The notes beneath the pieces are model-generated. The model was not told where the DNA came from, ran no database searches, and saw only the letters and a list, made by a program, of their open reading frames with translations. Positions 7,000-16,489 of a stretch of 64,000 nucleotides of DNA are shown piece by piece. Source of the DNA: Vibrio pacinii DSM 19139. GTDB taxonomy: Bacteria > Pseudomonadota > Gammaproteobacteria > Enterobacterales > Vibrionaceae. Position numbers and translations under genes: made by a program. The stretch lies in the NCBI RefSeq assembly GCF_000711795.1, contig NZ_JONH01000002.1, positions 186,001 to 250,000 of the forward strand, given 5' to 3'. Position 1 is the first letter of the stretch. Each line of letters begins with the position of its first letter.

Positions 7000-9393
7000 T
7001 TAGTAAGCCGTAAATAACTCAACCACACTATTTGGTTGCTGTGCTGACAGGGTAAAGTGCACATAACCCGGTTTTTCAACCTCAAATTCAAGGTATTGAT
7101 TTATTCCCTGACCTTGTGTGGAAAAGTCATATTGCTGCATTGATGCCCACCCTTCTAATCCAACAAACATACTGACTGGACTTTGGTCTGCTTGCTTTCC
7201 TGTTAACCAGACTCGCACGATACCCGGTCTATTGACATACAAACCAGCGTACCGAATTTGATTGATAGTCAATACATTCGCCTGACTATTTTCCACAACA
7301 ATAGGTGTGCGCTCATCGGTTTGTTGAACACTTTTACTCTTAGCGTAGGTCTTCACCTCAACAGCTCGGAACGATTCACGTGCCGTCAAACTGAAATAAT
7401 AACGCCCCGGTGCAACTAACCCATTTGCTTGAGTTTGAAATTCAATCACTTCGTCACTACCCAGTCCAAAATGAGAAGTTTGGTAATCATAATAATGAGC
7501 AACGTTTTGGTAACTAGCATACAGATCGGCATCACCATCACCAGTGATTGATACATTAAACTGTTCAGTACCTTCAGGGACATCTACATAGAAAAGGTGT
7601 TCCTGGTAAGCTTGAGCTGAAAAGCTTTGTGTATGATTAAGCGCAAGGCTTGTGATCTGCTCCACGTTAGGTTGATCAATATCATCTGCACCATTACCAG
7701 ATGAATCTTTCGCTACTATATCCAACCAATCAGAAAATTCTTGGTCAAGGGCAACACCTAATGAAGTCACCTCTTCAGCCCACTCTAGGTAGTTTCCAGC
7801 TCTTGCATACTGCAAAAGAGTATCAACTTCACTAGGGTGCTTTTCGAACATAAAGCGCACCGCTAAATAGCCCCAGCGATAAATACGATTCACATCGTGC
7901 TGATAGTTGGTGACAAACACCTCACTCAGCGATAAATTTTGCGAGCCGATGAGTTCAAGCGCAGCCTGATAATCTTTCTGGTAATGCATGTACTCAGCAA
8001 AGCCCTCTAGCCACCAGACAATATGGCCCTCACTCAGCGTGTCATTGAACCCCCCATACAGATTAAAGCGGCCGTCAAGGTAATGAACGTATTCATGCTC
8101 TAAGTTAAGGATCGCCAACTCATCGCTCGCATAACGGTAAGCTAAAAAGCGCGCCACGTTGGCAGGTTGGTTGGGGTTTCCTTCAAGATACTGACCGCCA
8201 TTATCGGTGCTATTACCGAACAAAAAATTTGAATAGGTGGTGTAGGCAGCGTTGTCTTGCCACACCACAACTTCAACCTGACTGTTGTTATCATCTGCGA
8301 CAGGAATCTGGCCTGAATTCACCACTTGATGGAAGTCCGCTTCTTTGTCATTGAGGATGTCACACGCATGCTGAGCTTGTTGTTGAGTCAGATTCTGCGA
8401 GCGAATAATCGCAGCACCGTTGCATTCAAATCGATGTGCCAATAAACGCTGTTCTAACTGCGCTTTACTCGCTGCAATGTTCAGTTCGCGCGCTTTGTCT
8501 GGTGCATAGTGTGCCACCATTTCCGCTGCTCCGACCCACAGCTTTTCTTGCTCAGAACCAAGCGGGTAACGGCTCAAAATATGCTCTAGAAACGGCATGA
8601 CTTGCTGATTCAGCTGAGTGTTTCGCCCTGCCAACAAGCGGCCAGTTTCACGCACTGCGTTATAAACCAAAAACTCGGCATCTGTGCCAAGCGCCCATAA
8701 GTTGTTGTCGACAAAACGCTTCAAGCGTTGCACATACTCTGGGTTACGTACTAATTCCGCGTAAAACTCATCTCGTACCACATGCCCATTCATAGCTCGG
8801 AATAGATTGTTCAATCCGTCAACATAGCGCAGGTTTTCGCTGCTTTGACGGTTAAACGAGTCGAGCAAAGAGATCATTGAATCCATCGTAATGGGCAGTT
8901 GTTTAACACTATCCACCAGCAGAGTAATGGAAGACATCGCCTGTACCTGTTCAGGACCTAAGTTGGTGGCGTAACCTGAACGAATAAAGCGATCTGAGAG
9001 CTGAGCGATAGAACGACTGAACGGCTCACTGAAATAGCCATACTGATTTTGAGTCGCGTAGCGAGCGTAATAGGCCGCTTTAAGCAGCTCACTCATATTG
9101 GCAATACGTTGCGCTTGCCCTTTTTCGGCCCGGTACTGGTCTACTTCTGCAGACAAACGCTGAACCAGCGGAGCCAGTGATGCTTCGCTATATAGCGTCA
9201 AAGCCGCTTCTGATGGCGCATTAAACCAAGATTGGTAGCACGTTTGTTCGGCACCAGCGACACGCTCTATCCAAGCTTGGTTATGAGTTAAATCTTGATA
9301 ATCACATTGTACGTTAGCGTGAGCGTAACTACTCAAGCCACTCAGTAGACAAGCACCCGCAACTTTGACAAGCACCCATTGACGTTGTTTCAT
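7000..9393 (-). CDS. Secreted M9 collagenase (Vibrio type)
   Basis: A 797-residue secreted metalloprotease. The signal peptide is MKQRQWVLVKVAGACLLSGLSSYAHA, with the ATG at 9393 chosen to begin it. An M9 N-terminal helical activator region fills about residues 40-370. The catalytic domain carries the zinc motif HEYVH near residue 455, with the third ligand Glu in WWLEGFAEY about 30 residues later. A C-terminal PPC-like beta domain (LFYVDVPEG, ADLYASY) and another beta domain follow and probably bind collagen or stabilise secretion. The family degrades native collagen and gelatin outside the cell. It is followed by its own terminator. Confidence 0.93.
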   Translation of the reverse strand: MKQRQWVLVKVAGACLLSGLSSYAHANVQCDYQDLTHNQAWIERVAGAEQTCYQSWFNAPSEAALTLYSEASLAPLVQRLSAEVDQYRAEKGQAQRIANMSELLKAAYYARYATQNQYGYFSEPFSRSIAQLSDRFIRSGYATNLGPEQVQAMSSITLLVDSVKQLPITMDSMISLLDSFNRQSSENLRYVDGLNNLFRAMNGHVVRDEFYAELVRNPEYVQRLKRFVDNNLWALGTDAEFLVYNAVRETGRLLAGRNTQLNQQVMPFLEHILSRYPLGSEQEKLWVGAAEMVAHYAPDKARELNIAASKAQLEQRLLAHRFECNGAAIIRSQNLTQQQAQHACDILNDKEADFHQVVNSGQIPVADDNNSQVEVVVWQDNAAYTTYSNFLFGNSTDNGGQYLEGNPNQPANVARFLAYRYASDELAILNLEHEYVHYLDGRFNLYGGFNDTLSEGHIVWWLEGFAEYMHYQKDYQAALELIGSQNLSLSEVFVTNYQHDVNRIYRWGYLAVRFMFEKHPSEVDTLLQYARAGNYLEWAEEVTSLGVALDQEFSDWLDIVAKDSSGNGADDIDQPNVEQITSLALNHTQSFSAQAYQEHLFYVDVPEGTEQFNVSITGDGDADLYASYQNVAHYYDYQTSHFGLGSDEVIEFQTQANGLVAPGRYYFSLTARESFRAVEVKTYAKSKSVQQTDERTPIVVENSQANVLTINQIRYAGLYVNRPGIVRVWLTGKQADQSPVSMFVGLEGWASMQQYDFSTQGQGINQYLEFEVEKPGYVHFTLSAQQPNSVVELFTAY

Positions 9394-9548
9394 TATTAAC
9401 ACCCTGTTTTTAATAATAATTTGCTGGCGCTTTATAACAAACATCAATGAAATGACTAAAATAACAACAGTTGCGTTTTAGACTCTGATTCAGAAATATG
9501 TCCCCTAACCCATCAAGCAATCGTTTCCATTAAACACTTATTTAACAA

Positions 9549-10484
9549 TTAGTTAATACTAAAAAACTCAATACGAAACTGATCAATCTGCTGTTGGTAG
9601 TAGGCTTGCCATTGCGAATCACTCATCTGAGCGAAAGTTGTTGTGCGTTGAGAACTTAATAAAAACTTAAGCTCAGAGAGCTGACTCTGGTAGTCCATCA
9701 CCTGTTGCTCTTGCGTGGCAACTTGCTGCTGGCGAGCAAGAATATCGCTCACCTGTGTAGGCGTCAGATAGAGAGACGATAACTGCTCAACCACCTGCTG
9801 TCTTTGCGCTAACGTATAGCTTGATGGAAGCAAAGTTAGCGCTTTCTCAAACCTAGCAACATCGCTTGTGAGACTCAGCGTGGCCTCATTAGCTTGCCAG
9901 CGTTCAATCAGCTGTTGGTATTGCTGCACATACTCCTCAGCAGGTTGCGATATAAGAGATTGCGCCTCTAAGGAGAAATCGTAGAGTGTAAACTCGTCAG
10001 CCAGAACTCGGCTTGACTCTAGCCCCCACACCATTTCAGCCTGCCGCTTCACTTGTGCCACTTTTTCCGCCAGTGTCGCAAACTGATTTAGCTCCATAGA
10101 GCCGATACTGTATTGCCACTGCTGCTTTAACTCTGGGTAATTCGCCACTAAGTCGTAGTCTTGATCAGACAGTGACGAGCTCAACTGTGCCAATTGGGCT
10201 TGGCAATTTTGCTCGCTTTGACACGTCAGCCAAAACGTCTCCAGTTGCTGCTGTAGTGCTCGTCCCTGTGGTGTCACAGATGAATCTGCCGTGTCTTGTG
10301 AGGCAACCTTTCGCTTTGATGATACTTGCTTGAAAAGCACACTCTGGCTTAACGAAACTTGAGAAGAATCAGCGCGAGCCACATTGCTCTCGACTGACGG
10401 CAACGGGTTATCTGGCCCGAAGGCTAACCAACCGACAATGCTCGCCAAAAAGACGAGCATTAAGATTAACAAGAGGCGAAACAT
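9549..10484 (-). CDS. Membrane-anchored LifO-like (lipase foldase-like) chaperone
   Basis: A 311-residue protein with one N-terminal membrane anchor (about residues 3-24, LLLILMLVFLASIVGWLAF), then a Ser/Thr linker and a long Gln-rich helical domain. The helical pattern resembles lipase-specific foldases: LQQQLETFWLT, YPELKQQW, and KRQAEMVWGLESSRVLADEFTLYDF aligned by eye with the foldase segment around RRQYFG..FFGEEEA. The classic RxxFDY motif is not preserved. Its start overlaps the stop of the sphingomyelinase-like gene (TAATG), so the two are translationally coupled, which fits a dedicated periplasmic folding helper. Assignment is by pattern and context, not by search. Confidence 0.55.
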   Translation of the reverse strand: MFRLLLILMLVFLASIVGWLAFGPDNPLPSVESNVARADSSQVSLSQSVLFKQVSSKRKVASQDTADSSVTPQGRALQQQLETFWLTCQSEQNCQAQLAQLSSSLSDQDYDLVANYPELKQQWQYSIGSMELNQFATLAEKVAQVKRQAEMVWGLESSRVLADEFTLYDFSLEAQSLISQPAEEYVQQYQQLIERWQANEATLSLTSDVARFEKALTLLPSSYTLAQRQQVVEQLSSLYLTPTQVSDILARQQQVATQEQQVMDYQSQLSELKFLLSSQRTTTFAQMSDSQWQAYYQQQIDQFRIEFFSIN

Positions 10485-11809
10485 TACTTAATCACCGCAG
10501 TAACAGGAAAGTGATCCGATAGATTGTAGTGTGTCCACAGACGCTCATCGGTGGAACGCGGTACATCAACTCGATTGTCACTTGATGATGCAATCCGGTA
10601 CTCATTACTAACCATCACGTAATCTAAATACTCAACGTTTTCTTCCCCTGACGTCACTTCTCCGGCAAAGTCGTTGATGCGTGGATCAAACGTTGAAGCG
10701 CTGTAGCCAGAGTAACTTGGCTCAACCGCGCTTAAGTTAGCGATCATCTGTTGGTAATCGCTAGGGAACTTAAGTTTGTTAACGTTAAAATCGCCGCTGT
10801 AGACCACGCTTTCACTGTGGGGAATATCGAGTGATTGAGCAAGTTGACGCATCTGTTTGAATTGGCGTTGACGATAATCGCGCGCGGTATCAGTATCGTA
10901 AGACGCCGTATGAGTGGCAAAAACATGGTATGCCACTCCCCCTTTGATCACTTCTGCATAATTCACGCCTTTGTCAGCAAAACAGTCAGTACCGGTACAG
11001 TCTGGAAAAACATATTGCGCTTGATTAACAATCGGGTAACGGCTAACAATCATCACGCCACCGTCGTAAATATTAAATCCGTCTTTGTCGAGCATGGTTG
11101 TCTGATATGGGTACTCTTTAGCTAACTCACGTAAAAAAGCTGCTCGCCCACTGGCAAACACCTCTTGCAGCACAAGCACGTCGTAACCTTTGACATAATC
11201 AGGAATCAAATCAAAGCGTTCTCCAATGTGTAAAGCAATCGCAGGAAGTGCCCAAATGTTATAAGTCATCATTTTTAGCGTGTTGGCATCTTGCTCAACC
11301 GTCTCATCGTTTTTTTGCGGCGTAATAGTGTAATGCAGGTCGTCATAGCGCGCCGTCTTCATCGATTTAAAAGCAAGTTCGGCACGGCGTTCGCCAAACG
11401 CTTGGCTAGTAAAGCGGTGGACGTTGCGATCATTGTGCAGCGACAGGGCCACATCCGCCGCTGAGACACCATGCTCAAGTGTTGAATTGTACCAATGCCC
11501 TTTCATCACTTGCTGCAAAGTAACGCTTTCACCAATGGAGTTTGAAACCACCGTATTAAAACGGTACGTCTCACCCGACTTAACCCCTTCCCAGCGATTA
11601 AAACTCAACACCGGTTTGGTTTCCCAAGGGCCAAGGGTTTCTGTATGTTGCTGCCACTCTTCGCCATATTTGAGAAAATCAGAACCTTCCTGACTAACTT
11701 GAATGATCAAGGGCTGTGCCGAGTTGTTGGTGAGGTAAACATCGGTATCAGCAAAAACTGCGTTTGCCATCAGAGAGGCTAAAGCGATAGAACACTGCTT
11801 AAGATTCAT
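10484..11809 (-). CDS. Secreted sphingomyelinase-like phosphodiesterase
   Basis: A 441-residue exported protein of the endonuclease/exonuclease/phosphatase fold. The signal peptide is MNLKQCSIALASLMANAVFA, with the ATG at 11809 behind AGGATAACGTA. A beta-rich N-terminal domain of about 150 residues precedes the catalytic domain. Active-site motifs are NIWALP, LQEVF (metal Glu), a DKGV..YAEV segment typical of bacterial sphingomyelinases, GDFNVN, and C-terminal SDHFPV. It probably hydrolyses sphingomyelin or related phospholipids and may act as a haemolysin. It overlaps by one base with the LifO-like gene. Substrate is inferred from family. Confidence 0.83.
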   Translation of the reverse strand: MNLKQCSIALASLMANAVFADTDVYLTNNSAQPLIIQVSQEGSDFLKYGEEWQQHTETLGPWETKPVLSFNRWEGVKSGETYRFNTVVSNSIGESVTLQQVMKGHWYNSTLEHGVSAADVALSLHNDRNVHRFTSQAFGERRAELAFKSMKTARYDDLHYTITPQKNDETVEQDANTLKMMTYNIWALPAIALHIGERFDLIPDYVKGYDVLVLQEVFASGRAAFLRELAKEYPYQTTMLDKDGFNIYDGGVMIVSRYPIVNQAQYVFPDCTGTDCFADKGVNYAEVIKGGVAYHVFATHTASYDTDTARDYRQRQFKQMRQLAQSLDIPHSESVVYSGDFNVNKLKFPSDYQQMIANLSAVEPSYSGYSASTFDPRINDFAGEVTSGEENVEYLDYVMVSNEYRIASSSDNRVDVPRSTDERLWTHYNLSDHFPVTAVIK

Positions 11810-12081
11810 TACGTTATCCTTGTTTGATTTTGTTTGGTGGCTCGAATCTAGAGCATATGCTTTACATTGTTGTTGTAAATATGTGACAGTTATTAAAAAT
11901 AGGTTTGATATGTTACAAGCGTGAACTGGGCACAAATAATATGCAATAAGTTTACTTTGTTGGATAAAATTTGTGATATAAAACCAAGCATTAATGATTT
12001 TGAGCTATCGTCCATTGGATAACGTGACGCTATTGAAAGCGTTAACTAGATGCAATGAAACACAAATGCTTTGTTTGATTA

Positions 12082-13488
12082 TCAAAGAGTAAACTCAGTG
12101 TCGTATTGTGAATGGCACTCAATGAGTTCAATAACCCTATCCAACTCTTGCTTGGCTTGGCCTTCGAGCGGGTAACCAAAGTTGATCCGTAAGCAGTCAG
12201 TATAAAGTTCTAGACTACTAAACAGCTCCCCAAGTCTGATATCAATACCTAGCATACTGATGCTTTTAGCAAAGGCTTCACGGTTCAAACACGAAATTTG
12301 TAACCAAAGCACCATGCCACCCTGTGGATTACTGATCTTAACCGTATCTGGCAAATGCGTAGTGAGATAATCAATATATTGCTGTTTTAAGCGCAACAGT
12401 TGATGGCTTCTGCGCCTAATATGCTTTGCATACTGACCAGAATCAATAAAGTCCGCGACCGCAAGTTGAATTGGCATGGCAACGCCATAGCTTGGCAACG
12501 CAAACTGCTTTGTGTAGTTTTCTAAAAATCGCCCTGGTAAACACCACCCCAAACGATAGCTTGGTGAAAGACTTTTTGATACCGAACCGCACCACAGAAC
12601 ATAGCCGTCTTTATCATAATATTTGGCTGGCAATGGTGTGTGGGAAGAGTGAGAAAGCTCTAAATAAACATCATCTTCAATGACGGGTATCCGATATTGA
12701 TTCGCTAGGTGAGCCAGCGTTTGTTTCTGACTCGCAGACATATTGATCCCCTGTGGATTCATATGTGAGGTACAAAAAATCGCCGCGTCGACGCGCTTGG
12801 CTTTAAGGTGGTGCTCTAACTGGGCTAAATCGATGCCCTCTTCAAAGGAAGGGATCTCGATGATTTTGCGTGACATTTGACCAAGCAGTTGCAAAGTCCC
12901 ATTGAAACATGGCGAGCTAATTGCAATCGTATCGCCCGGCTTGGTACAAGACTCTAATGCTACTTTAATCGCCGACATGCACCCTGCTGTAATCACCATA
13001 TCTTGTGCGCAGAAATGCAGATCTACCTTAGCAAAATGCGCACAGAGCGCTTGCCTTAGCATCGGTTCACCCTGCACATCAGGATAATGGCTAAGCCGAT
13101 TGCTCATTCTCTTTATCGCACGACGAAAACTTCGCTCTAATTCAGTAATAGACTGTTCATCGAGCGAAGTACTCGACACCCCAAGCGGGCCGCGGGCCAC
13201 GCAATAGGTTGGCGCGCTTAACTTAACGTTAGACACTTGGCTGTCAAACTGGACCCACTGCGGCGTAGTATGAGTTGGTTTTCTCGACGAAACAAAATAA
13301 CCCGCTTGTGGCCGAGAGTGGATCCAGCCTTGTGACTCTAATTCTTGATAGCAACTAACAACGGTTGACATGCTCACTGCCTGTTGCTGTGCTAACTGGC
13401 GCAGTGAAGGCATTCTGCTCCCTTCTTTTCTCTTGCCGCTCTCTATCGCTTGTATAAATTGACTCGCAAGATTTTGATAGATGCTCAT
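12082..13488 (-). CDS. MocR/YdcR-type GntR regulator with aminotransferase domain
   Basis: A 468-residue protein, the same length as E. coli YdcR. An N-terminal GntR winged helix (MSIYQNLA to QAGYFV, about residues 1-70) is joined to a fold-type I aminotransferase-like domain. The expected PLP lysine lies in SGSVSKSLSPSYRLGW near residue 310, and EDDVY precedes it. The ATG at 13488 matches the YdcR N-terminus; an upstream ATG at 13551 would lengthen it without family support. It is divergent from an EamA exporter gene, the usual target arrangement for this class. The effector is unknown, though PLP-dependent sensing of an amine or amino acid is likely. Confidence 0.88.
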   Translation of the reverse strand: MSIYQNLASQFIQAIESGKRKEGSRMPSLRQLAQQQAVSMSTVVSCYQELESQGWIHSRPQAGYFVSSRKPTHTTPQWVQFDSQVSNVKLSAPTYCVARGPLGVSSTSLDEQSITELERSFRRAIKRMSNRLSHYPDVQGEPMLRQALCAHFAKVDLHFCAQDMVITAGCMSAIKVALESCTKPGDTIAISSPCFNGTLQLLGQMSRKIIEIPSFEEGIDLAQLEHHLKAKRVDAAIFCTSHMNPQGINMSASQKQTLAHLANQYRIPVIEDDVYLELSHSSHTPLPAKYYDKDGYVLWCGSVSKSLSPSYRLGWCLPGRFLENYTKQFALPSYGVAMPIQLAVADFIDSGQYAKHIRRRSHQLLRLKQQYIDYLTTHLPDTVKISNPQGGMVLWLQISCLNREAFAKSISMLGIDIRLGELFSSLELYTDCLRINFGYPLEGQAKQELDRVIELIECHSQYDTEFTL

Positions 13489-13590
13489 TCGTGTCTGTCC
13501 ATCAAATTGTACTGGTTTTAGTTTCAAAAATTGTATCTGTATCCATTGCATTGCTCAAGAGATAATCAATCGAAACAGAGGAGAACAAAG

Positions 13591-14496
13591 ATGAATAGAA
13601 AGGACTTGCTGCTAGCGATTAGTGTCATGGCAATTTGGGGGTTTAACTTTTCGATGATAAAAATGGGTGTGACTCATGTTCACCCGCTGCTGGTGACCGC
13701 AGCTCGATTTACCCTTGCGGTATTCCCGGCTATTTTCTTGATTGCTAAACCAAACGTCGCTTGGCGTTACCTAGTAAGCTATGGCGTGGTGTTTGGTGTT
13801 GGCGTGTGGGGAATGGCATCGTGGTCAATTTCTGCGGGTTTATCATCTGGCATGGCCTCTGTATTACTTTCGGGCAAAGTACTTATCGGTATGACCGTCG
13901 GAGTATTACTATTTAAAGAACAAACGTCGATCAGTAAATTAATTGGCGCTGCCACCGCGCTAACCGCATTGGTAATTTTGGTCTCAGCCACTACCGGCAA
14001 TATCACTGTCAACGGGATAGTATTAATTGTGATCGCCGCCTGCAGTTGGACTTTAATGGGGGTGATCGTCAAGAAGTCTAACACCCGTGAGGCATTTGCC
14101 TTTAATGTTTGGGGGATGCTGTTTGCACCTGTACCACTGGTTGTGTTGGCAACCTCTCTACATGGTGAACAGGTAATATGGCAAGCATTTGAACTTTGGG
14201 ATTGGAATACGACTTTAGCGGTGGTTTTTCAGGCCTATCCAACCACTTTGTTCGGGTACTGGGTGTGGAATATCATGCTGATTAAGTACCCGTTAAGTAC
14301 AACGGCACCTTTATCATTGCTTGTCCCAGTGTTTGCACTTATCAGCGGCTACCTGATGTATGATGAATCGTTATCCGTTGGTCAGATTATCGCATCAGGC
14401 TTGTTTTTAGTCGGGATTGGTTTAATCGTTCAACCCACTCAAACTAGCGCGAAGGGCTTGAGGCGATATAGGCTATTCGCATGGATCAAGGCTTGA
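13591..14496 (+). CDS. EamA-family (DMT) exporter
   Basis: A 301-residue membrane protein with ten predicted hydrophobic segments in two EamA repeats (starting near LLLAISVMAIWGFNFSMIKMG and GIVLIVIAACSWTLMGVIVKK). The ATG at 13591 is preceded by AGAGGAGAACAAAG, a strong ribosome-binding site. It probably exports amino acids or related metabolites. It diverges from the MocR/YdcR regulator with about 100 bases between the starts, so that regulator likely controls it. The basic tail RRYRLFAWIKA is cytosolic. Substrate cannot be told from sequence. Confidence 0.87.
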   Translation: MNRKDLLLAISVMAIWGFNFSMIKMGVTHVHPLLVTAARFTLAVFPAIFLIAKPNVAWRYLVSYGVVFGVGVWGMASWSISAGLSSGMASVLLSGKVLIGMTVGVLLFKEQTSISKLIGAATALTALVILVSATTGNITVNGIVLIVIAACSWTLMGVIVKKSNTREAFAFNVWGMLFAPVPLVVLATSLHGEQVIWQAFELWDWNTTLAVVFQAYPTTLFGYWVWNIMLIKYPLSTTAPLSLLVPVFALISGYLMYDESLSVGQIIASGLFLVGIGLIVQPTQTSAKGLRRYRLFAWIKA

Positions 14497-14565
14497 AAAA
14501 CCAAACCTGTGTTGCCAACATAACGGAGCAAAAAACAGCGTTAAGTGACACGAACAAAAAGACGA

Positions 14566-14597
14566 GATAAGCATCTAGCGAGTGATGGATGCTTATC
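14566..14597. other. 10-bp inverted repeat between convergent genes
   Basis: GATAAGCATC (14566-14575) and GATGCTTATC (14588-14597) are a perfect inverted repeat with a 12-base loop. It lies between the EamA gene and the converging YdcH-like gene. No clear T-run follows, so it may be a weak terminator for either strand or an RNA 3'-end stabiliser. Confidence 0.45.
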
Positions 14598-14634
14598 CAT
14601 AATATGAGGGCATGATCATAAGCAAAATTAGGTA

Positions 14635-14874
14635 CTACTTGGCAACCAAGTAGTGATGAAGCCTGTCTTTCATTTCTGCTCGGTTGTGTTTCATCAACAG
14701 CATTTCTTGGTCACTAATGGGCGAGTCACGCATCTCGAGTTTGCGAATGTTTTTGTCGAGATCGTTGTACTCCCTCATCAAACTATCAAAGTTATCATCA
14801 CTTTTAGCCAGTGTGATGATGGTCTGTTTGTATTCTGGAAACTCTTTTAACAGTGAGTGGTCTTCACCAAGCAT
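14635..14874 (-). CDS. YdcH-like DUF465 small protein
   Basis: A 79-residue, highly charged protein predicted to be almost entirely helical. It has the DUF465 pattern: MLGEDHSLLKEFPEY, then a central coiled coil with FDSLMREYNDLDKNIRKLE, then LLMKHNRAEMKDRLHHYL. The length fits the family. These proteins have no established function. It is followed (downstream in its direction) by the inverted repeat at 14566-14597. A LysR gene lies upstream on the same strand with a gap of 124 bases, so a shared transcript is possible but not shown. Confidence 0.85.
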   Translation of the reverse strand: MLGEDHSLLKEFPEYKQTIITLAKSDDNFDSLMREYNDLDKNIRKLEMRDSPISDQEMLLMKHNRAEMKDRLHHYLVAK

Positions 14875-14998
14875 ATCGGCACCTTCTTGTTACTGGACAT
14901 TCCTATTTGGACGTTTTTTAACCATAGCAATGAAAGCAGATTTTGAAAGCGATCTATCGCACTTACTGACATGAAATTTATGCAAGTTTGCAACGAAT

Positions 14999-15952
14999 CT
15001 AAGGGGCTCGATAAAAGTGATTGAAACCAGGAATGTTTTGTTCCCAAATCGGCGGAGTGCCTATGTATTGCTGCACGGCCGAGATAAACTCTTTGACCAA
15101 AGCGGTCTGTTTGCGGTGCGGATATAAGGCGTAAAGTGCTAAGCCGCGATTGCATAACGTGTGGTTGGTCAGCAGTGGCATTAACTGCATCTCTTCGATT
15201 GAGCAACAGAGATTGGAAGAAGAGATGGTGACATAGCCCAAGCCATCTTGTACCGCCGATAAAAGGGTCTGAACATCGTTGACTTTGTACTTTCCGCGCA
15301 TTTTATACGGTAGTGTGTTGCGCTGGTGCGGTTGCTCACTCAGATGGACAGTATCGACTATCAGCGAACGATTACTATATAACACCGAGGGCAACTTGAT
15401 TAACTGCTCAGGGGTTTTAGGTTCACCGTACTGCTCAATGAACGCCGTGGAAGCTAAGATCACCGCACGAATATCGGCGACTTTCTTGGCAATCAAGCTA
15501 GAGTCATCCAACCTACCCAATCGGAAAGCGACATCAAAATGGTCTGAAATAATATCGGATCGCTTATCGTCAAGCAGCAGTTCTATTTCAACATCAGGAT
15601 AGCGGCGCATGAACTGACTGATCACAGGTTGTAAATGATTCTGGCCTACATGATAGGGAGCAGTAACCCGGATACGTCCTTTCGGCTCCGCTTGATAGGA
15701 ATCGGCTATCGATTGAACCTGATCCAAGGTTCCGACTAAGCTGTAAGCCTGCTGTAAAATTTCCTCTCCGGCAGGCGTGAGTGAAAACGATCGCGTCGAG
15801 CGATTAAGCAGTTGAACCCCTAACTGCGCCTCTAGCTTTTTTATCTGTTTAGATAACGAGGAGTTGTCCATATCATGCAGCGCGGCCGCCTTAGTAAACG
15901 AGCCCTGCTGCACCACATCAATAAACAAAGAGAGTTGGTTTACCAATGCCAT
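14999..15952 (-). CDS. LysR-family transcriptional regulator
   Basis: A 317-residue regulator with an N-terminal winged helix-turn-helix (residues about 3-62, GSFTKAAALHDMDNSSLSKQIKKLE) and a periplasmic-binding-protein-like effector domain (about 90-295). The sequence RIRVTAPYHVGQNHLQPVI and IELLLDDKRSDII resemble the CrgA/DsdC-like branch that often controls efflux or oxidoreductase genes. It starts 9 bases downstream of the YaiI gene stop, so it may be co-transcribed with it. No divergent target gene is adjacent, so its regulon cannot be inferred. Confidence 0.88.
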   Translation of the reverse strand: MALVNQLSLFIDVVQQGSFTKAAALHDMDNSSLSKQIKKLEAQLGVQLLNRSTRSFSLTPAGEEILQQAYSLVGTLDQVQSIADSYQAEPKGRIRVTAPYHVGQNHLQPVISQFMRRYPDVEIELLLDDKRSDIISDHFDVAFRLGRLDDSSLIAKKVADIRAVILASTAFIEQYGEPKTPEQLIKLPSVLYSNRSLIVDTVHLSEQPHQRNTLPYKMRGKYKVNDVQTLLSAVQDGLGYVTISSSNLCCSIEEMQLMPLLTNHTLCNRGLALYALYPHRKQTALVKEFISAVQQYIGTPPIWEQNIPGFNHFYRAP

Positions 15953-15961
15953 ATCAACGCC

Positions 15962-16429
15962 CTATTTTTGCGCACGCTGCCAATGCACTAACCACTTATC
16001 AAGATGGTTGGCAAATTGCTGACGATCGGCTTGATTGAGTGGTGCAGGGCCACCAGTTTGAATGCCGCTGCTGCGCATGGTGTCCATGAAATCACGGATA
16101 TTAAGGCGAGATTTGATGTTCTCTTTAGTAAACATTTCTCCACGAGAACTCAATGCGTGGCCACCTTTGGTGATCACTTCATCAGCTAACGGGATGTCGC
16201 TTGTGATGACCAAATCGCCCGCCTGACAACGGCGAACAATTTCGTTGTCAGCGACATCAAATCCTGACTCAACTTGCAGCATGGTAATTTTGGCGAACGC
16301 TGGAGTACGGATAAATTGGTTAGCAACCAAGGCCACTTCAACCCCAGTACGCTCGGCAGCGCGAAACAAAATATCCCTTACCACAACGGGACACGCATCC
16401 GCATCAACCCATATTTTATTCAAACTCAC
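15962..16429 (-). CDS. yaiI: YaiI/YqxD (DUF188) family protein
   Basis: A 155-residue cytosolic protein of the DUF188 family, related to PIN-like nuclease folds. The hallmark [16 protein letters not shown] lies at the N-terminus; [12 protein letters not shown] and the C-terminal [27 protein letters not shown] are conserved in YaiI. The acidic residues in DADACP and SDIPLAD could bind metal, but enzymatic activity is not established for the family. A LysR gene follows 9 bases later. A hairpin at 16449-16470 lies just upstream and separates it from ybjQ. Confidence 0.92.
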   Translation of the reverse strand: MSLNKIWVDADACPVVVRDILFRAAERTGVEVALVANQFIRTPAFAKITMLQVESGFDVADNEIVRRCQAGDLVITSDIPLADEVITKGGHALSSRGEMFTKENIKSRLNIRDFMDTMRSSGIQTGGPAPLNQADRQQFANHLDKWLVHWQRAQK

Positions 16430-16448
16430 TTCCTCTCTAATTCGCTAT

Positions 16449-16470
16449 ATTGCGGTCATTAGACCGCAAT
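16449..16470 (-). terminator. Hairpin terminator candidate after ybjQ
   Basis: A perfect 9-bp stem ATTGCGGTC / GACCGCAAT with loop ATTA lies in the 60-base gap between the ybjQ stop and the yaiI start. The following run in the minus direction is only weakly T-rich, so termination may be partial. Confidence 0.5.
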
Positions 16471-16489
16471 TTATCATCGCCGAACAGTG

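Noticed and set aside
10835..11125. Plus-strand open frame inside the sphingomyelinase-like gene
   Set aside because: It is opposite the catalytic domain and has no domain similarity or start signal.
14684..14974. Plus-strand open frame opposite the YdcH-like gene
   Set aside because: Serine- and leucine-rich without family similarity; the DUF465 pattern on the other strand is convincing.
14847..15206. Minus-strand open frame overlapping the LysR gene start region
   Set aside because: It overlaps both the YdcH-like and LysR genes in another frame; both neighbours have clear family patterns.
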